From the NCBI GenBank assembly GCA_040954595.2, contig JBECUI020000025.1, forward strand, positions 310,001-374,000: a stretch of 64,000 nucleotides of DNA. The letters are read 5' to 3'. Position numbers and translations under genes: made by a program. The notes beneath the pieces are model-generated. The model had not been told where the DNA came from and did not search any database. It was given only the letters and a program-made list of their open reading frames with translations. Shown in pieces: positions 17,077-28,359 of this stretch (position 1 is its first letter; each line of letters begins with the position of its first letter). The stretch is from Balanoglossus misakiensis. Lineage: Eukaryota; Hemichordata.

Positions 17077-20000
17077 ATGTCAATAAAAAGCAATGGGTTG
17101 AAAAAGATTCTTGGTTTAGATATTGGTAGTTCCTCCATTGGCTGGGCAATTCTCTCTGCTGACGAGGATTTTGCAGTAAATGGCATTATTAAAACGGGGG
17201 TGCGAATTTTCCCGAACGGAAGAAATTCGAAAAATAATCAGTCAAACGCATTGGCACGAAGACAAGCACGGGGCATTCGCCGCAACCGCGATCGTTACCT
17301 CCAGAGGCGGAGTCGATTAATTTTGCTCCTGCGAAAATACCAACTCCTGCCAACTAATCGAAGCGAAGAACAAAAACTGGTGCAAAAGAATCCCTACGAA
17401 CTGCGATATCGCGGTATTACCGGTGAGCTGACAGGCTACGAACTCGGACGGGCTATATTTCATCTAAATCAGCGGCGGGGGTTTAAGAGCAACCGCCTGC
17501 AAGATGGCGACAATGATGCGAGTTTAATGAAAAAGAAAATAAATGAGATCCGAGAATCTCTAGGAACCCTGACCCTTGGGCAGTTTCTCTACGAGAGCTA
17601 CCAAAAAGGAGAAGGGACACGTGCCCGTCCCATAAAGATGGGAAGTAAATTAGACTATGAACGCTATTTCGATCGACAGATGTATCTGGAAGAATTTACT
17701 GCCATTTGGGAAAAACAGAAAAACAACCTTAGTCTTTCCGAAGAGGCAAAAAAAGAAATTCAAAACTGTATATTTTATCAACGAGACCTCCGAGCACAGG
17801 AACCGGGCTGGTGTTCGTTTGAACCCAATAAACACCGTGCCCCGCGTGCGCTTCCCACCTTTCAATTATTTCGACTCTATCAGGATCTGAACCATCTAGA
17901 ATATATGCTGCCAGATAAAAGCGGTATGCAAAAACTCAATACGACATTACGAAACACACTTCTTGAATATCTCATGTACAGAGAAAAAGCAAAACAAGAC
18001 GATATCATCAAGCAATTAAATAAGGCAGGCATTGAAGGAGACATTAAACTGAACTATGTAGAAACTAAAAATTTCTATGGCAATCAAACCAATGCTGCAT
18101 TAAAAAAAGCAATTCCTAAGGAGGCGTGGGAGGGGTTTAAAACACACTGGAGTACGTTTTCCCTCAAACAACAAGATGAGTTAATTCTCTGTCTTCTTGA
18201 CAGTGCAAAATCCGATGAGCAGGTTCAGAATATACTCTGCCATGATTTTAATCTTCCTGCGGAACTTGCAGAAGCATGTATGAATTGTTCTCTTCCAAGC
18301 GGATACGGTAATCTTTCCGCTGTAGCAATAGATAAAATTCTGCAGAAACTACAGGAAGATATTATTACCTACGATAAGGCAGCTAAAGAGGTGTACGGGA
18401 AACATACCAGAGACAACCCGAACCAAACATTGCCCTTTTTGCCCTATTACGGAGAGGCACTCGATCGATATACTACGGGTGCAACAAAACAAAAGACTGA
18501 TCCCGACGAGAAGCGATACGGGAGAATTACCAATCCGACAGTACATATTGCCTTAAACCAACTTCGTCTTGTCGTCAATGAAATTTTTAGTCGATACGGT
18601 CCCTGCGATCGTATTATTCTTGAACTTGCCCGCGAATTGCCACGGGGGGCAGAAGGTTTATCGGATATTAACAAGAAGCAAAAGGATCGTCAGAAGGATA
18701 ACGAGAGAATTGCCGAAAAGCTGAGAGAAATAGGCCTGCCGCCTAATACCGGTAATATTACTCGTTACAAACTCTGGGAAAACCTAAACAAGAAAGACAT
18801 ACATAATCGTTGCTGCCCCTACACGGGGATCAGGATATCCTGTACCGATGCATTTAGCAGAAAAACAGCAATAGATCATATTCTTCCCTACTCACAAACA
18901 TTTGATAATTCCTTTAGCAATAAGGTACTCTGTACTGCTGAAGGGAATCAATCCAAGGGGAGACGTACCCCCTTTGAGGCATTCGGCGATAGCCCTGAAT
19001 GGGGGGAAATTCATGAACGAGCATCACACCTTCCCAGTGCCCACCGAAAAAAATTCTTTACGAATCATGTGGATGATGTACAAGCGACCTTTGCTGCAGA
19101 AGATTTGCCGGCAACCCAGTATATTACAAGGGCTGCTCTTGAGTATCTTAGACATATCTGTGTTCAGGTTTATTCCAATAAGGGAGGAATAACTGCAGAA
19201 CTTCGACGACAGTGGGGAATGAATTTTATTCTTCGGGACGACAAAGATATTAGGCTCCTTGTAAAAATGGGATATCCGGTAACAGCCGAAAATATTACTC
19301 GAATAAAAACATGGGAAGTGCTAATTCAGAAAATAGTGATGAACGTTACTGTCCTTACACTGGTGAACAGATAACTCTTGATATGGCAGTAAGCGATACA
19401 ACGGCAATAGACTTTATTCTTCCGGGCACGACTAAAACTGACAATAGCTTCGGAAACAAAATACTTTGTATGAAACATGCAAAAGAGAAAAAGAAAAACC
19501 TATCCCCTTTTGTGGCTTTCGGCAATACCGATGCATGGCAGGCAATAGAGACTTTGGGCTATGAATCTGCTGAGGCACAGAGGACACGCATCTTATGCCG
19601 AGACTATGAATTACCGGATTCGGGAAACAAGCATACAGAAAATTTTATTACCAAACCACGTGGCGACCATCGCCACCATGCAGTTGACGCGGTTGCTATT
19701 GCCTGCACCAACCAGGCAACTATACAGCGTATTGTAAAAGACACAAAAAATAATTTTAGTCATCATTTGAAGTTTCCACCCCCTTGGGAGAATTTTTGGA
19801 TGGATCTATACCGGGACATTCATAGAATTATTGTCTCACACAAATGCGACCATTCCGCACCGGACAACTGCTTGAAGAAACCGCCTATGCACCCATAAAA
19901 AAACTGGAGAAGGGATATATGTTGGTACACGTAAACCAGTAATCAGTCTGAAAACATCGGAAATACAACACATAGCCGATGCCAGATACAAAATACCTCT

Positions 20001-20513
20001 TGTCTCATCTTGAAGCGGGCGGAACGCTTACGGATTTAGCGAAAAAACCGGCATTAAGCGAGTTCGGTTACATACTACCATGGTCAAGGGACTTGTTCAT
20101 ATTAAAGATGCAAAGGGCACCTCTTATAAAATATACCACGCTGCCGGAAACTGGGCATGTGAGATATACCAAGTTCCCAACAAGGAAAAATGGTTGGAAG
20201 AAGTAATTACCCGCTACGATGCCAATCAGAAGAACTTTATTCCCGAATGGCGCCGAAACACCCAACTGCTCGGCTCATTATGCGCCTCCACCGTAACGAC
20301 ATGGTAAAAATCGGCAAGAAGATCATGCGGGTACAAAACTAACGCCGGGGAATTACCAACTTGCTCAATTTTATATTTCTGATGCAGATAAGAGAAATAG
20401 AGACAAAAATGACTCCTTTCATTTTACAACCATGGCTGTTTCCAAGCTACAAAAAGAAAAAGGCACGAAAGATACATATCAGCCCAACTGGACTTATTAT
20501 GTATGCCAAATAA
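17077..20513 (+). pseudogene. cas9: cas9 (type II-C), frameshifted, with two tandem HNH domains
   Basis: The RNA-guided nuclease gene, from ATG 17077. The first frame runs intact to a stop at 19374 (765 residues): RuvC-I with Asp15 (LGLDIGSSSIGWAIL), Arg-rich bridge helix (~62-80), REC region, RuvC-II with Glu516 (IILELARELPRG), HNH1 (CCPYTG ~578; IDHILPYSQTFDNSFSNK ~599, catalytic His601). Then, instead of passing straight to RuvC-III, the sequence repeats the linker and HNH: NITRIKTWEVLN, YCPYTG and IDFILPGTTKTDNSFGNK, with His replaced by Phe. RuvC-III follows (DHRHHAVDAVAIAC, ~19664). A one-base loss at ~19325 breaks the frame within HNH2. Further shifts lie near 19857, 19910, 20005, 20060, 20265, 20335 and 20455. 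Homology resumes after each, ending ARKIHISPTGLIMYAK at 20513. Overall it resembles alphaproteobacterial II-C Cas9 such as that of Parvibaculum. Confidence 0.88.
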
Positions 20514-20526
20514 ACCGATACGTAAT

Positions 20527-21453
20527 AGGTGCCCGGAGAATTATAGAAATTGCAGGTAATAATATTCACCTCTCTCATTATAGAGGCTTTGTTCAGGTAG
20601 CACGACAGGGACGGGACTGGGCGGCTTCCCTACGACGAGGCGCTTGCCATTGTGGTAACCGGACACGGAATAAGTCATACCAGCAATCTTTTAACTGCTC
20701 TTGCCGACCATAATATTCCCTTGGTTATATGTGGGAACAACTACATGCCGAGCGGCATCTTTATGCCTCTTGTTGGACATCATGCCCAAACCCTCCATAT
20801 TCGCAAACAGGCAGAGGCAGGAGTTGTACTAAAAAAACGTTGCTGGCAGCAGTTAGTTCGCAGAAAGATTCATAATCAGGCGAAGATTCTCCGACAAACA
20901 GAGTTTGATAGACCAGCAGATAAATTAACTTGGTTGATAACTCGGGTTAAAAGCGGCGACCCCGACAATATTGAGGCAGTTGCTGCAAAGATGTACTGGA
21001 AACTGATTTTCGGGAAGCATTTTCGCCGTGATAGAGAGCAAAAAGGAATTAATGCCATGCTGAACTACGGGTATGCGGTCCCTCCGTGCTACAATTACCC
21101 GCGCCATTGTGGCTGCCGGACTACATCCCGCACTGGGAGTACATCACCGTTCATGGAGTAACCCCTTCTGCCTCGCTGATGATCTTATGGAACCGTTCCG
21201 TCCCTTTGTAGACGGGCTGACCCGTTTGCTCATAGACCAAAACGAAACAGATGTTACGAGTAAGGTGAAACATGCCTATGCCGGTCTCATGTCTATTGAC
21301 TGCCAAGGAAAACGGGGTATTCAAACCCTTATTAATACTGCTGCCGACTGTGCGGTTTCTCTGGTACATGTCCTACTGGCAGAAAAGAAAGAGATTTACA
21401 CTCCGGAACTTCCCGAATTGAACTGTTTTCTTGCAGTCCTGGATCAATGTTAA
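20527..21453 (+). pseudogene. cas1: cas1, frameshifted
   Basis: CRISPR integrase of the type II-C kind. Homology begins at RRIIEIAGNNIHLSHYRGF (~20535) just after cas9, where the expected start codon seems damaged by a one-base loss. A frameshift near 20625 separates it from GRLPYDEALAIVVTGHGIS. Then come the conserved GHHAQTLHIRKQAEAG, KKRCWQQLVRRKI and SGDPDNIEAVAAKMYW (metal-ligand Glu) segments. Another shift at a CCC run near 21075 is followed by LRATITRAIVAAGLHPALG and ADDLMEPFRPFVDG (His and Asp metal ligands). About 300 residues would be restored if read through; as it stands no active integrase can be made. Confidence 0.88.
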
Positions 21454-21772
21454 GCGCGTATCGTATTATGTGGATGTATGTTATGTTTGATATACCAGTT
21501 ATGACCAAGAACCAACGAAAAAAGCAACCCAATTTCGTAACTTTCTCTTGGATGAGGGTTTTGAGATGCAACAATTCTCTGTATACACTCGTATCTGCTC
21601 CGGCATGGATAAGGTCGCTGTCCTATCCGAACGAGTACGACAGGCGACCCCACCCAATAGCAAGGTAGATATGCTGTCAGTTACCGATAAACAGTACGCA
21701 CGAATGATCTGCATTCGAAAATATTCAGAAAAAAAGCACCAAAAACCGACTAAACAACTCCTGTTATTTTGA
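21447..21772 (+). pseudogene. cas2: cas2, frameshifted
   Basis: The start ATG (21447) overlaps the cas1 stop. MLSAYRIMWMYVMFDIPVMT matches type II Cas2 (beta-1 with the MFD aspartate). At an A-run near 21520 one base is missing, and homology continues one frame over: LLDEGFEMQQFSVYTRIC, VDMLSVTDKQYARMICI and a C-terminal KQLLLF that ends at 21772. With cas1 also broken, spacer acquisition by this locus should be dead. Confidence 0.87.
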
Positions 21773-21781
21773 TTTTTTTCG

Positions 21782-21822
21782 AAAAAAATGCCCTGTAAGC
21801 CTTGCAATTGCAAGACTTACAG
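21782..21822 (-). terminator. Terminator at the cas2-side end of the CRISPR array
   Basis: A near-perfect 30-nt inverted repeat (CTGTAAG...CTTACAG with an inner CTTGCAATTGCAAG palindrome, 21793-21822) ends 7 bp before the first repeat. On the minus strand it is followed by GGCA and seven T residues (complement of 21782-21788). It would stop transcripts that leave the array leftwards, which supports minus-strand transcription. Confidence 0.75.
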
Positions 21823-21829
21823 AACATAC

Positions 21830-24800
21830 ATTATAGCGTATCGGTAGTTTAGGGGCTACCACAACCCGGAAACAATAGAAGAAGCAGCAGAGCTGATTAT
21901 AGCGTATCGGTAGTTTAGGGCTACCACAACCAAGAAGGGTCTTACCATTCTTTCTCGCAAATTATAGCGTATCGGTAGTTTAGGGGCTACCACAACGCGA
22001 TTGCCTCTTGCGTTGTTAATCGATTAATTATAGCGTATCGGTAGTTTAGGGGCTACCACAACTAGCCGTATCTTGGATTGGTAGTGTTACTATTTATAGC
22101 GTATCGGTAGTTTAGGGGCTACCACAACCCCCTCATTAACCTTGATAAATCATGCTCTATTATAGCGTATCGGTAGTTTAGGGGCTACCACAACTCAATG
22201 CGAAGTTACCTTTTTCTAAAGTTTATTATAGCGTATCGGTAGTTTAGGGGCTACCACAACAGTATTGGCTCCACCAAGACCGTACATTTTATTATAGCGT
22301 ATCGGTAGTTTAGGGGCTACCACAACCGTTAAGCTGACTATCAAGGCAGATACAAAATTATAGCGTATCGGTAGTTTAGGGGCTACCACAACTGTGTTAC
22401 TGCTTGAATTACTTCAAACTTATTATAGCGTATCGGTAGTTTAGGGGCTACCACAACGGTCAAGTAAGACTGGACAGTTACAAGACATTATAGCGTATCG
22501 GTAGTTTAGGGGCTACCACAACTCGCAAGTCATATGAGTTTGTAGTAATAAATTATAGCGTATCGGTAGTTTAGGGGCTACCACAAACTATCAGCAAGTT
22601 CAGAGATAGAAGGGTTTAATTATAGCGTATCGGTAGTTTAGGGGCTACCACAACTGGTTGCAATCGGGTTGTTATTGACACTGAATTATAGCGTATCGGT
22701 AGTTTAGGGCTACCACAACTCGGTTGGGGAGTTGATTGATATTACATCAATTATAGCGTATCGGTAGTTTAGGGGCTACCACAACGATCCACCGGTGATA
22801 ACGAGCATATGAAATTATAGCGTATCGGTAGTTTAGGGGCTACCACAACTACATTTGCTTTTTGACATCTTTTCTTAATATTATAGCGTATCGGTAGTTT
22901 AGGGGCTACCACAACTACTTGCTTGTGGATAGCTTGCCGTGATATATTATAGCGTATCGGTAGTTAAGGGGCTACCACAACGTATCGGTTAAAGGAGCAC
23001 CTATGCCGTCTATTATAGCGTATCGGTAGTTTAGGGGCTACCACAACTAACCAAGGGCAAACCATGGACGATATATGATTATAGCGTATCGGTAGTTTAG
23101 GGGCTACCACAACGGGCGAATCAATCGTTGCCACATAACAGATTATAGCGTATCGGTAGTTTAGGGGCTACCACAACTGTTGATGCAACCGGATTGCAAC
23201 AAGATAAATTATAGCGTATCGGTAGTTTAGGGGCTACCACAACAGTGCGCGGCATACTGAAAGCGCAGAGAAAATTATAGCGTATCGGTAGTTTAGGGCT
23301 ACCACAACAGCATCCTAAGTAAATTAGATATCATAGACATTATAGCGTATCGGTAGTTTAGGGGCTACCACAACTCCACTCATCAATGCCTGTGATATAT
23401 GCAATTATAGCGTATCGGTAGTTTAGGGGCTACCACAACAAGTTTGCGCAAATAAAATTCTTGACCAGAATTATAGCGTAATGGTAGTTTAGGGGCTACC
23501 ACAACGTACTACAGCAGTATGTCAATTCGTATGAAATTATAGCGTATCGGTAGTTTAGGGGCTACCACAACTGGTATCAATAGCTATGATGTTCGTTACT
23601 AATTATAGCGTATCGGTAGTTTAGGGGCTACCACAACGTCTTTAAGACTAACTAGTTGGAACGGGTACATTATAGCGTATCGGTAGTTTAGGGGCTACCA
23701 CAACCTATAAGCACTGCTAGTAGCTCACGTTGCTATTATAGCGTATCGGTAGTTTAGGGGCTACCACAACCTTTTGCCTTTTCGGCAATCATTGCCTTTT
23801 ATTATAGCGTATCGGTAGTTTAGGGGCTACCACAACTTAATTGTTAGGTATTAAGTATATCTCTGATTATAGCGTATCGGTAGTTTAGGGGCTACCACAA
23901 CGTTATAAAGTATTTGTTTTTGTTTACTTGCATTATAGCGTATCGGTAGTTTAGGGGCTACCACAACTGTTCTTGCTGGATAACAACAAAGGAGAATATT
24001 ATAGCGTATCGGTAGTTTAGGGGCTACCACAACTACTCATATATACATACCCCCGTAAATGTTATTATAGCGTATCGGTAGTTTAGGGGCTACCACAACT
24101 CTATTACCTATACAATGCTTCAACCATAAATTATAGCGTATCGGTAGTTTAGGGGCTACCACAACAGCTTTCCGAAGCCACTGAAAGGTGGCAATATTAT
24201 AGCGTATCGGTAGTTTAGGGGCTACCACAACCGTTCGGTCCTTCAATAGCATACCAGGTAAATTATAGCGTATCGGTAGTTTAGGGGCTACCACAACAGG
24301 ATTGTTTCATTATCGTTTTCGATTGAATTATAGCGTATCGGTAGTTTAGGGGCTACCACAACTATTGTCGCCTGCACCAAAATATATTGTGTATTATAGC
24401 GTATCGGTAGTTTAGGGGCTACCACAACTTTCAAGGGATATTTCAATAGCTTTTTCTATTATAGCGTATCGGTAGTTTAGGGGCTACCACAACTACTTTT
24501 TGTACAACTTTTTTTCTTTGTAGATTATAGCGTATCGGTAGTTTAGGGGCTACCACAACCTTTGAATCATATAATCGTAAATGTCCGTTATTATAGCGTA
24601 TCGGTAGTTTAGGGGCTACCACAACTATCATATTTATCTCAGTCTGGCAATGCGATTATAGCGTATCGGTAGTTTAGGGGCTACCACAACTTGCATCTAC
24701 ATCTATAAGCAAATCTTTTTTATTATAGCGTATCGGTAGTTTAGGGGCTACCACAACCTAAAGCATATTCAATAGCACAAGTTATAAATTATAGCGTATC

Positions 24801-27800
24801 GGTAGTTTAGGGGCTACCACAACCTTTTGCGACAAGTGCCATGCCGTCAATTAATTATAGCGTATCGGTAGTTTAGGGGCTACCACAACCAAGAACCGTG
24901 TTAACAAAGACCGTCTTTTATTATAGCGTATCGGTAGTTTAGGGGCTACCACAACATACTCTCTTTGTCCCCAGTTTTGAAAAAGATTATAGCGTATCGG
25001 TAGTTTAGGGGCTACCACAACTACTATACGGGGTTAGTGTTCCGTCATCCTATTATAGCGTATCGGTAGTTTAGGGGCTACCACAACTTCGCATCGATCA
25101 ATGCTTGCAGCTCGTCAATTATAGCGTATCGGTAGTTTAGGGGCTACCACAACTCAACATCGATTAACTGAAAAGACATTGTAATTATAGCGTATCGGTA
25201 GTTTAGGGGCTACCACAACTGCAAAGGCGTATTGGATACGCACAAACAAATTATAGCGTATCGGTAGTTTAGGGGCTACCACAACGGAAATAGCTTGGTG
25301 AAACATTCGCCACCTATTATAGCGTATCGGTAGTTTAGGGGCTACCACAACTGAACCGGAGCGTGTGATGTATATAAAAGCATTATAGCGTATCGGTAGT
25401 TTAGGGGCTACCACAACGATATGTATGAAATGTATATACGGTCTAAGATTATAGCGTATCGGTAGTTTAGGGGCTACCACAACCTAGTACACAAACTATG
25501 TTCATACTCGGCTAATTATAGCGTATCGGTAGTTTAGGGGCTACCACAACAACTGCCATCGCTTCCAGTCTTTAGTATCATTATAGCGTATCGGTAGTTT
25601 AGGGGCTACCACAACTTAATAAGGAAACGAAACGAAGCTCTACGAATTATAGCGTATCGGTAGTTTAGGGGCTACCACAACCTAACTTGATTGCAATAAT
25701 TTGAGGGACTTATTATAGCGTATCGGTAGTTTAGGGGCTACCACAACATGACATCGGCGGGCATGTCATACCGGTTCATTATAGCGTATCGGTAGTTTAG
25801 GGGCTACCACAACAGACCTGATATACTCTTCGTACAGAGAGAGATTATAGCGTATCGGTAGTTTAGGGGCTACCACAACCAGTTGATACGACTGATCCTC
25901 GTTCGTTATATTATAGCGTATCGGTAGTTTAGGGGCTACCACAACTATGCGTGTGCGGCTCTACCGGATGAATGAATTATAGCGTATCGGTAGTTTAGGG
26001 GCTACCACAACCTAACTTGATTGCAATAATTTGAGGGACTTATTATAGCGTATCGGTAGTTTAGGGGCTACCACAACATGACATCGGCGGGCATGTCATA
26101 CCGGTTCATTATAGCGTATCGGTAGTTTAGGGGCTACCACAACAGACCTGATATACTCTTCGTACAGAGAGAGATTATAGCGTATCGGTAGTTTAGGGGC
26201 TACCACAACAACTGCCATCGCTTCCAGTCTTTAGTATCATTATAGCGTATCGGTAGTTTAGGGGCTACCACAACTTAATAAGGAAACGAAACGAAGCTCT
26301 ACGAATTATAGCGTATCGGTAGTTTAGGGGCTACCACAACTAAATCCACCACCGTAGCAACATTGCCTACATTATAGCGTATCGGTAGTTTAGGGGCTAC
26401 CACAACTCAAGTCTTCCAGTGAATAATACCCACTGCAATTATAGCGTATCGGTAGTTTAGGGGCTACCACAACCATTATCATAAACAGGAAGGTGGTCGC
26501 TTAATTATAGCGTATCGGTAGTTTAGGGGCTACCACAACTGCTGCCAGGGATGGAATTACATCTTGAAATTATAGCGTATCGGTAGTTTAGGGGCTACCA
26601 CAACAGAGACTTACTGTAAGGATCAATCAACATCATTATAGCGTATCGGTAGTTTAGGGGCTACCACAACGATGTAAACCGAAACACGCATCGGTTGTCA
26701 TTATAGCGTATCGGTAGTTTAGGGGCTACCACAACACCCTCTGGTGTCAAAACTGTGTGGCAGTCATTATAGCGTATCGGTAGTTTAGGGGCTACCACAA
26801 CCAATCTCATTCGGTTCATCTACAGGCTCTTATTATAGCGTATCGGTAGTTTAGGGGCTACCACAACTGTAAAGTCCAGCACGTAGTATCCGCGTGGATT
26901 ATAGCGTATCGGTAGTTTAGGGGCTACCACAACAGTTTATACATATATCATTTTTGTAAATGTATTATAGCGTATCGGTAGTTTAGGGGCTACCACAACG
27001 GCACGGTCAAGGGATTTTAGCCCGAGAAATTATAGCGTATCGGTAGTTTAGGGGCTACCACAACCAAGCCCGTCAACGCGTTATCTCTAACAATATTATA
27101 GCGTATCGGTAGTTTAGGGGCTACCACAACTGTATACCTACATGTATGGATGTTCTTGCTATTATAGCGTATCGGTAGTTTAGGGGCTACCACAACCTAG
27201 TATCGTGCGAGAAGACGTGTTGGCTCATTATAGCGTATCGGTAGTTTAGGGGCTACCACAACCACTTACTTGACAACATTAATAAAAATGATATTATAGC
27301 GTATCGGTAGTTTAGGGGCTACCACAACCAATATCCGGTACGGCAATGCGAGTATTAAATTATAGCGTATCGGTAGTTTAGGGGCTACCACAACACGTTC
27401 TCTTCAAGCCGTTTCCAGCTTGCGATTATAGCGTATCGGTAGTTTAGGGGCTACCACAACAGATTGTTGATAACGGAATCGCTCCAATCATTATAGCGTA
27501 TCGGTAGTTTAGGGGCTACCACAACCCAATTCCCTCCCTTGCCTTGGAACACTTTATTATAGCGTATCGGTAGTTTAGGGGCTACCACAACATCCTCGCT
27601 GTATTGCTCTATTACATCGTTATTATAGCGTATCGGTAGTTTAGGGGCTACCACAACATCCTCGCTGTATTGCTCTATTACATCGTTATTATAGCGTATC
27701 GGTAGTTTAGGGGCTACCACAACGTTTTGATAAAAGGCCCAGGAGAGCCATTAATTATAGCGTATCGGTAGTTTAGGGGCTACCACAACCAGTTGATACG

Positions 27801-28312
27801 ACTGATCCTCGTTCGTTATATTATAGCGTATCGGTAGTTTAGGGGCTACCACAACTATGCGTGTGCGGCTCTACCGGATGAATGAATTATAGCGTATCGG
27901 TAGTTTAGGGGCTACCACAACCGATAATTCCGATATAGAGAGACCTCGATTATTATAGCGTATCGGTAGTTTAGGGGCTACCACAACTATACTCTCGGTA
28001 TTATGTGGTCAACATGAATTATAGCGTATCGGTAGTTTAGGGGCTACCACAACACTGGATGCATTCCGTTGTCTAACAGATTAATTATAGCGTATCGGTA
28101 GTTTAGGGGCTACCACAACTCTGCGGTTGTAACCTGTTTTGCCATTTTAATTATAGCGTATCGGTAGTTTAGGGGCTACCACAACTAGACGAGCTGAAAG
28201 CTGGGAAGGCTGTAGATTATAGCGTATCGGTAGTTTAGGGGCTACCACAACTGTACTAGCCTATCCATAGCAATAAGCGTAATTATAGCGTATCGGTAGT
28301 TTAGGGGCTACC
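21830..28312 (-). CRISPR. CRISPR array, type II-C, 98 full repeats plus one truncated, 98 spacers
   Basis: Repeat of 36 bp; on the minus (transcribed) strand it begins GTTGTGGTAGCCCCTAAA and ends GATACGCTATAAT. Spacers are about 28-30 bp, giving a 66-bp period. Transcription on the minus strand is supported by complementarity to the tracrRNA, a TATAAT at each repeat 3' end (as in Neisseria-type II-C arrays where each repeat carries a promoter) and a terminator at the left. Variant repeats all lie in the left quarter: 35-bp copies at about 21896, 22685 and 23277, plus substitutions at about 22092, 22586, 22966 and 23480. The remainder read as identical. The rightmost repeat (28282-28312) lacks its outer 5-6 bases. 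Several spacers are duplicated (see findings). ORFs inside the array are artefacts of the repeat. Confidence 0.97.
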
Positions 28313-28359
28313 TCCATCAACTCATTGCTAAGTGTAGATAAGGGTACAACATCGTTACC

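Noticed and set aside
19311-19898. Separate HNH endonuclease gene (homing enzyme or mobile intron) inside cas9
   Set aside because: The segment shares Cas9-specific linker and flanks with HNH1 and runs directly into RuvC-III; it has no start site, intron structure or insertion borders.
24037-27720. Open frames inside the CRISPR array with repeated VVAPKLPIRYN
   Set aside because: They are translations of the 36-bp repeat plus spacers; the 66-bp period is a multiple of three, which keeps frames open by chance.
21830-28312. Plus-strand transcription of the CRISPR array from a promoter after cas2
   Set aside because: tracrRNA complementarity, repeat-borne TATAAT, T-tract terminator and decay polarity all agree on the minus strand.
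28336-28358. Terminator after the 283-residue gene
   Set aside because: A short GGGTA/TACCC inverted repeat exists, but the stem is weak and no T tract follows on the minus strand.
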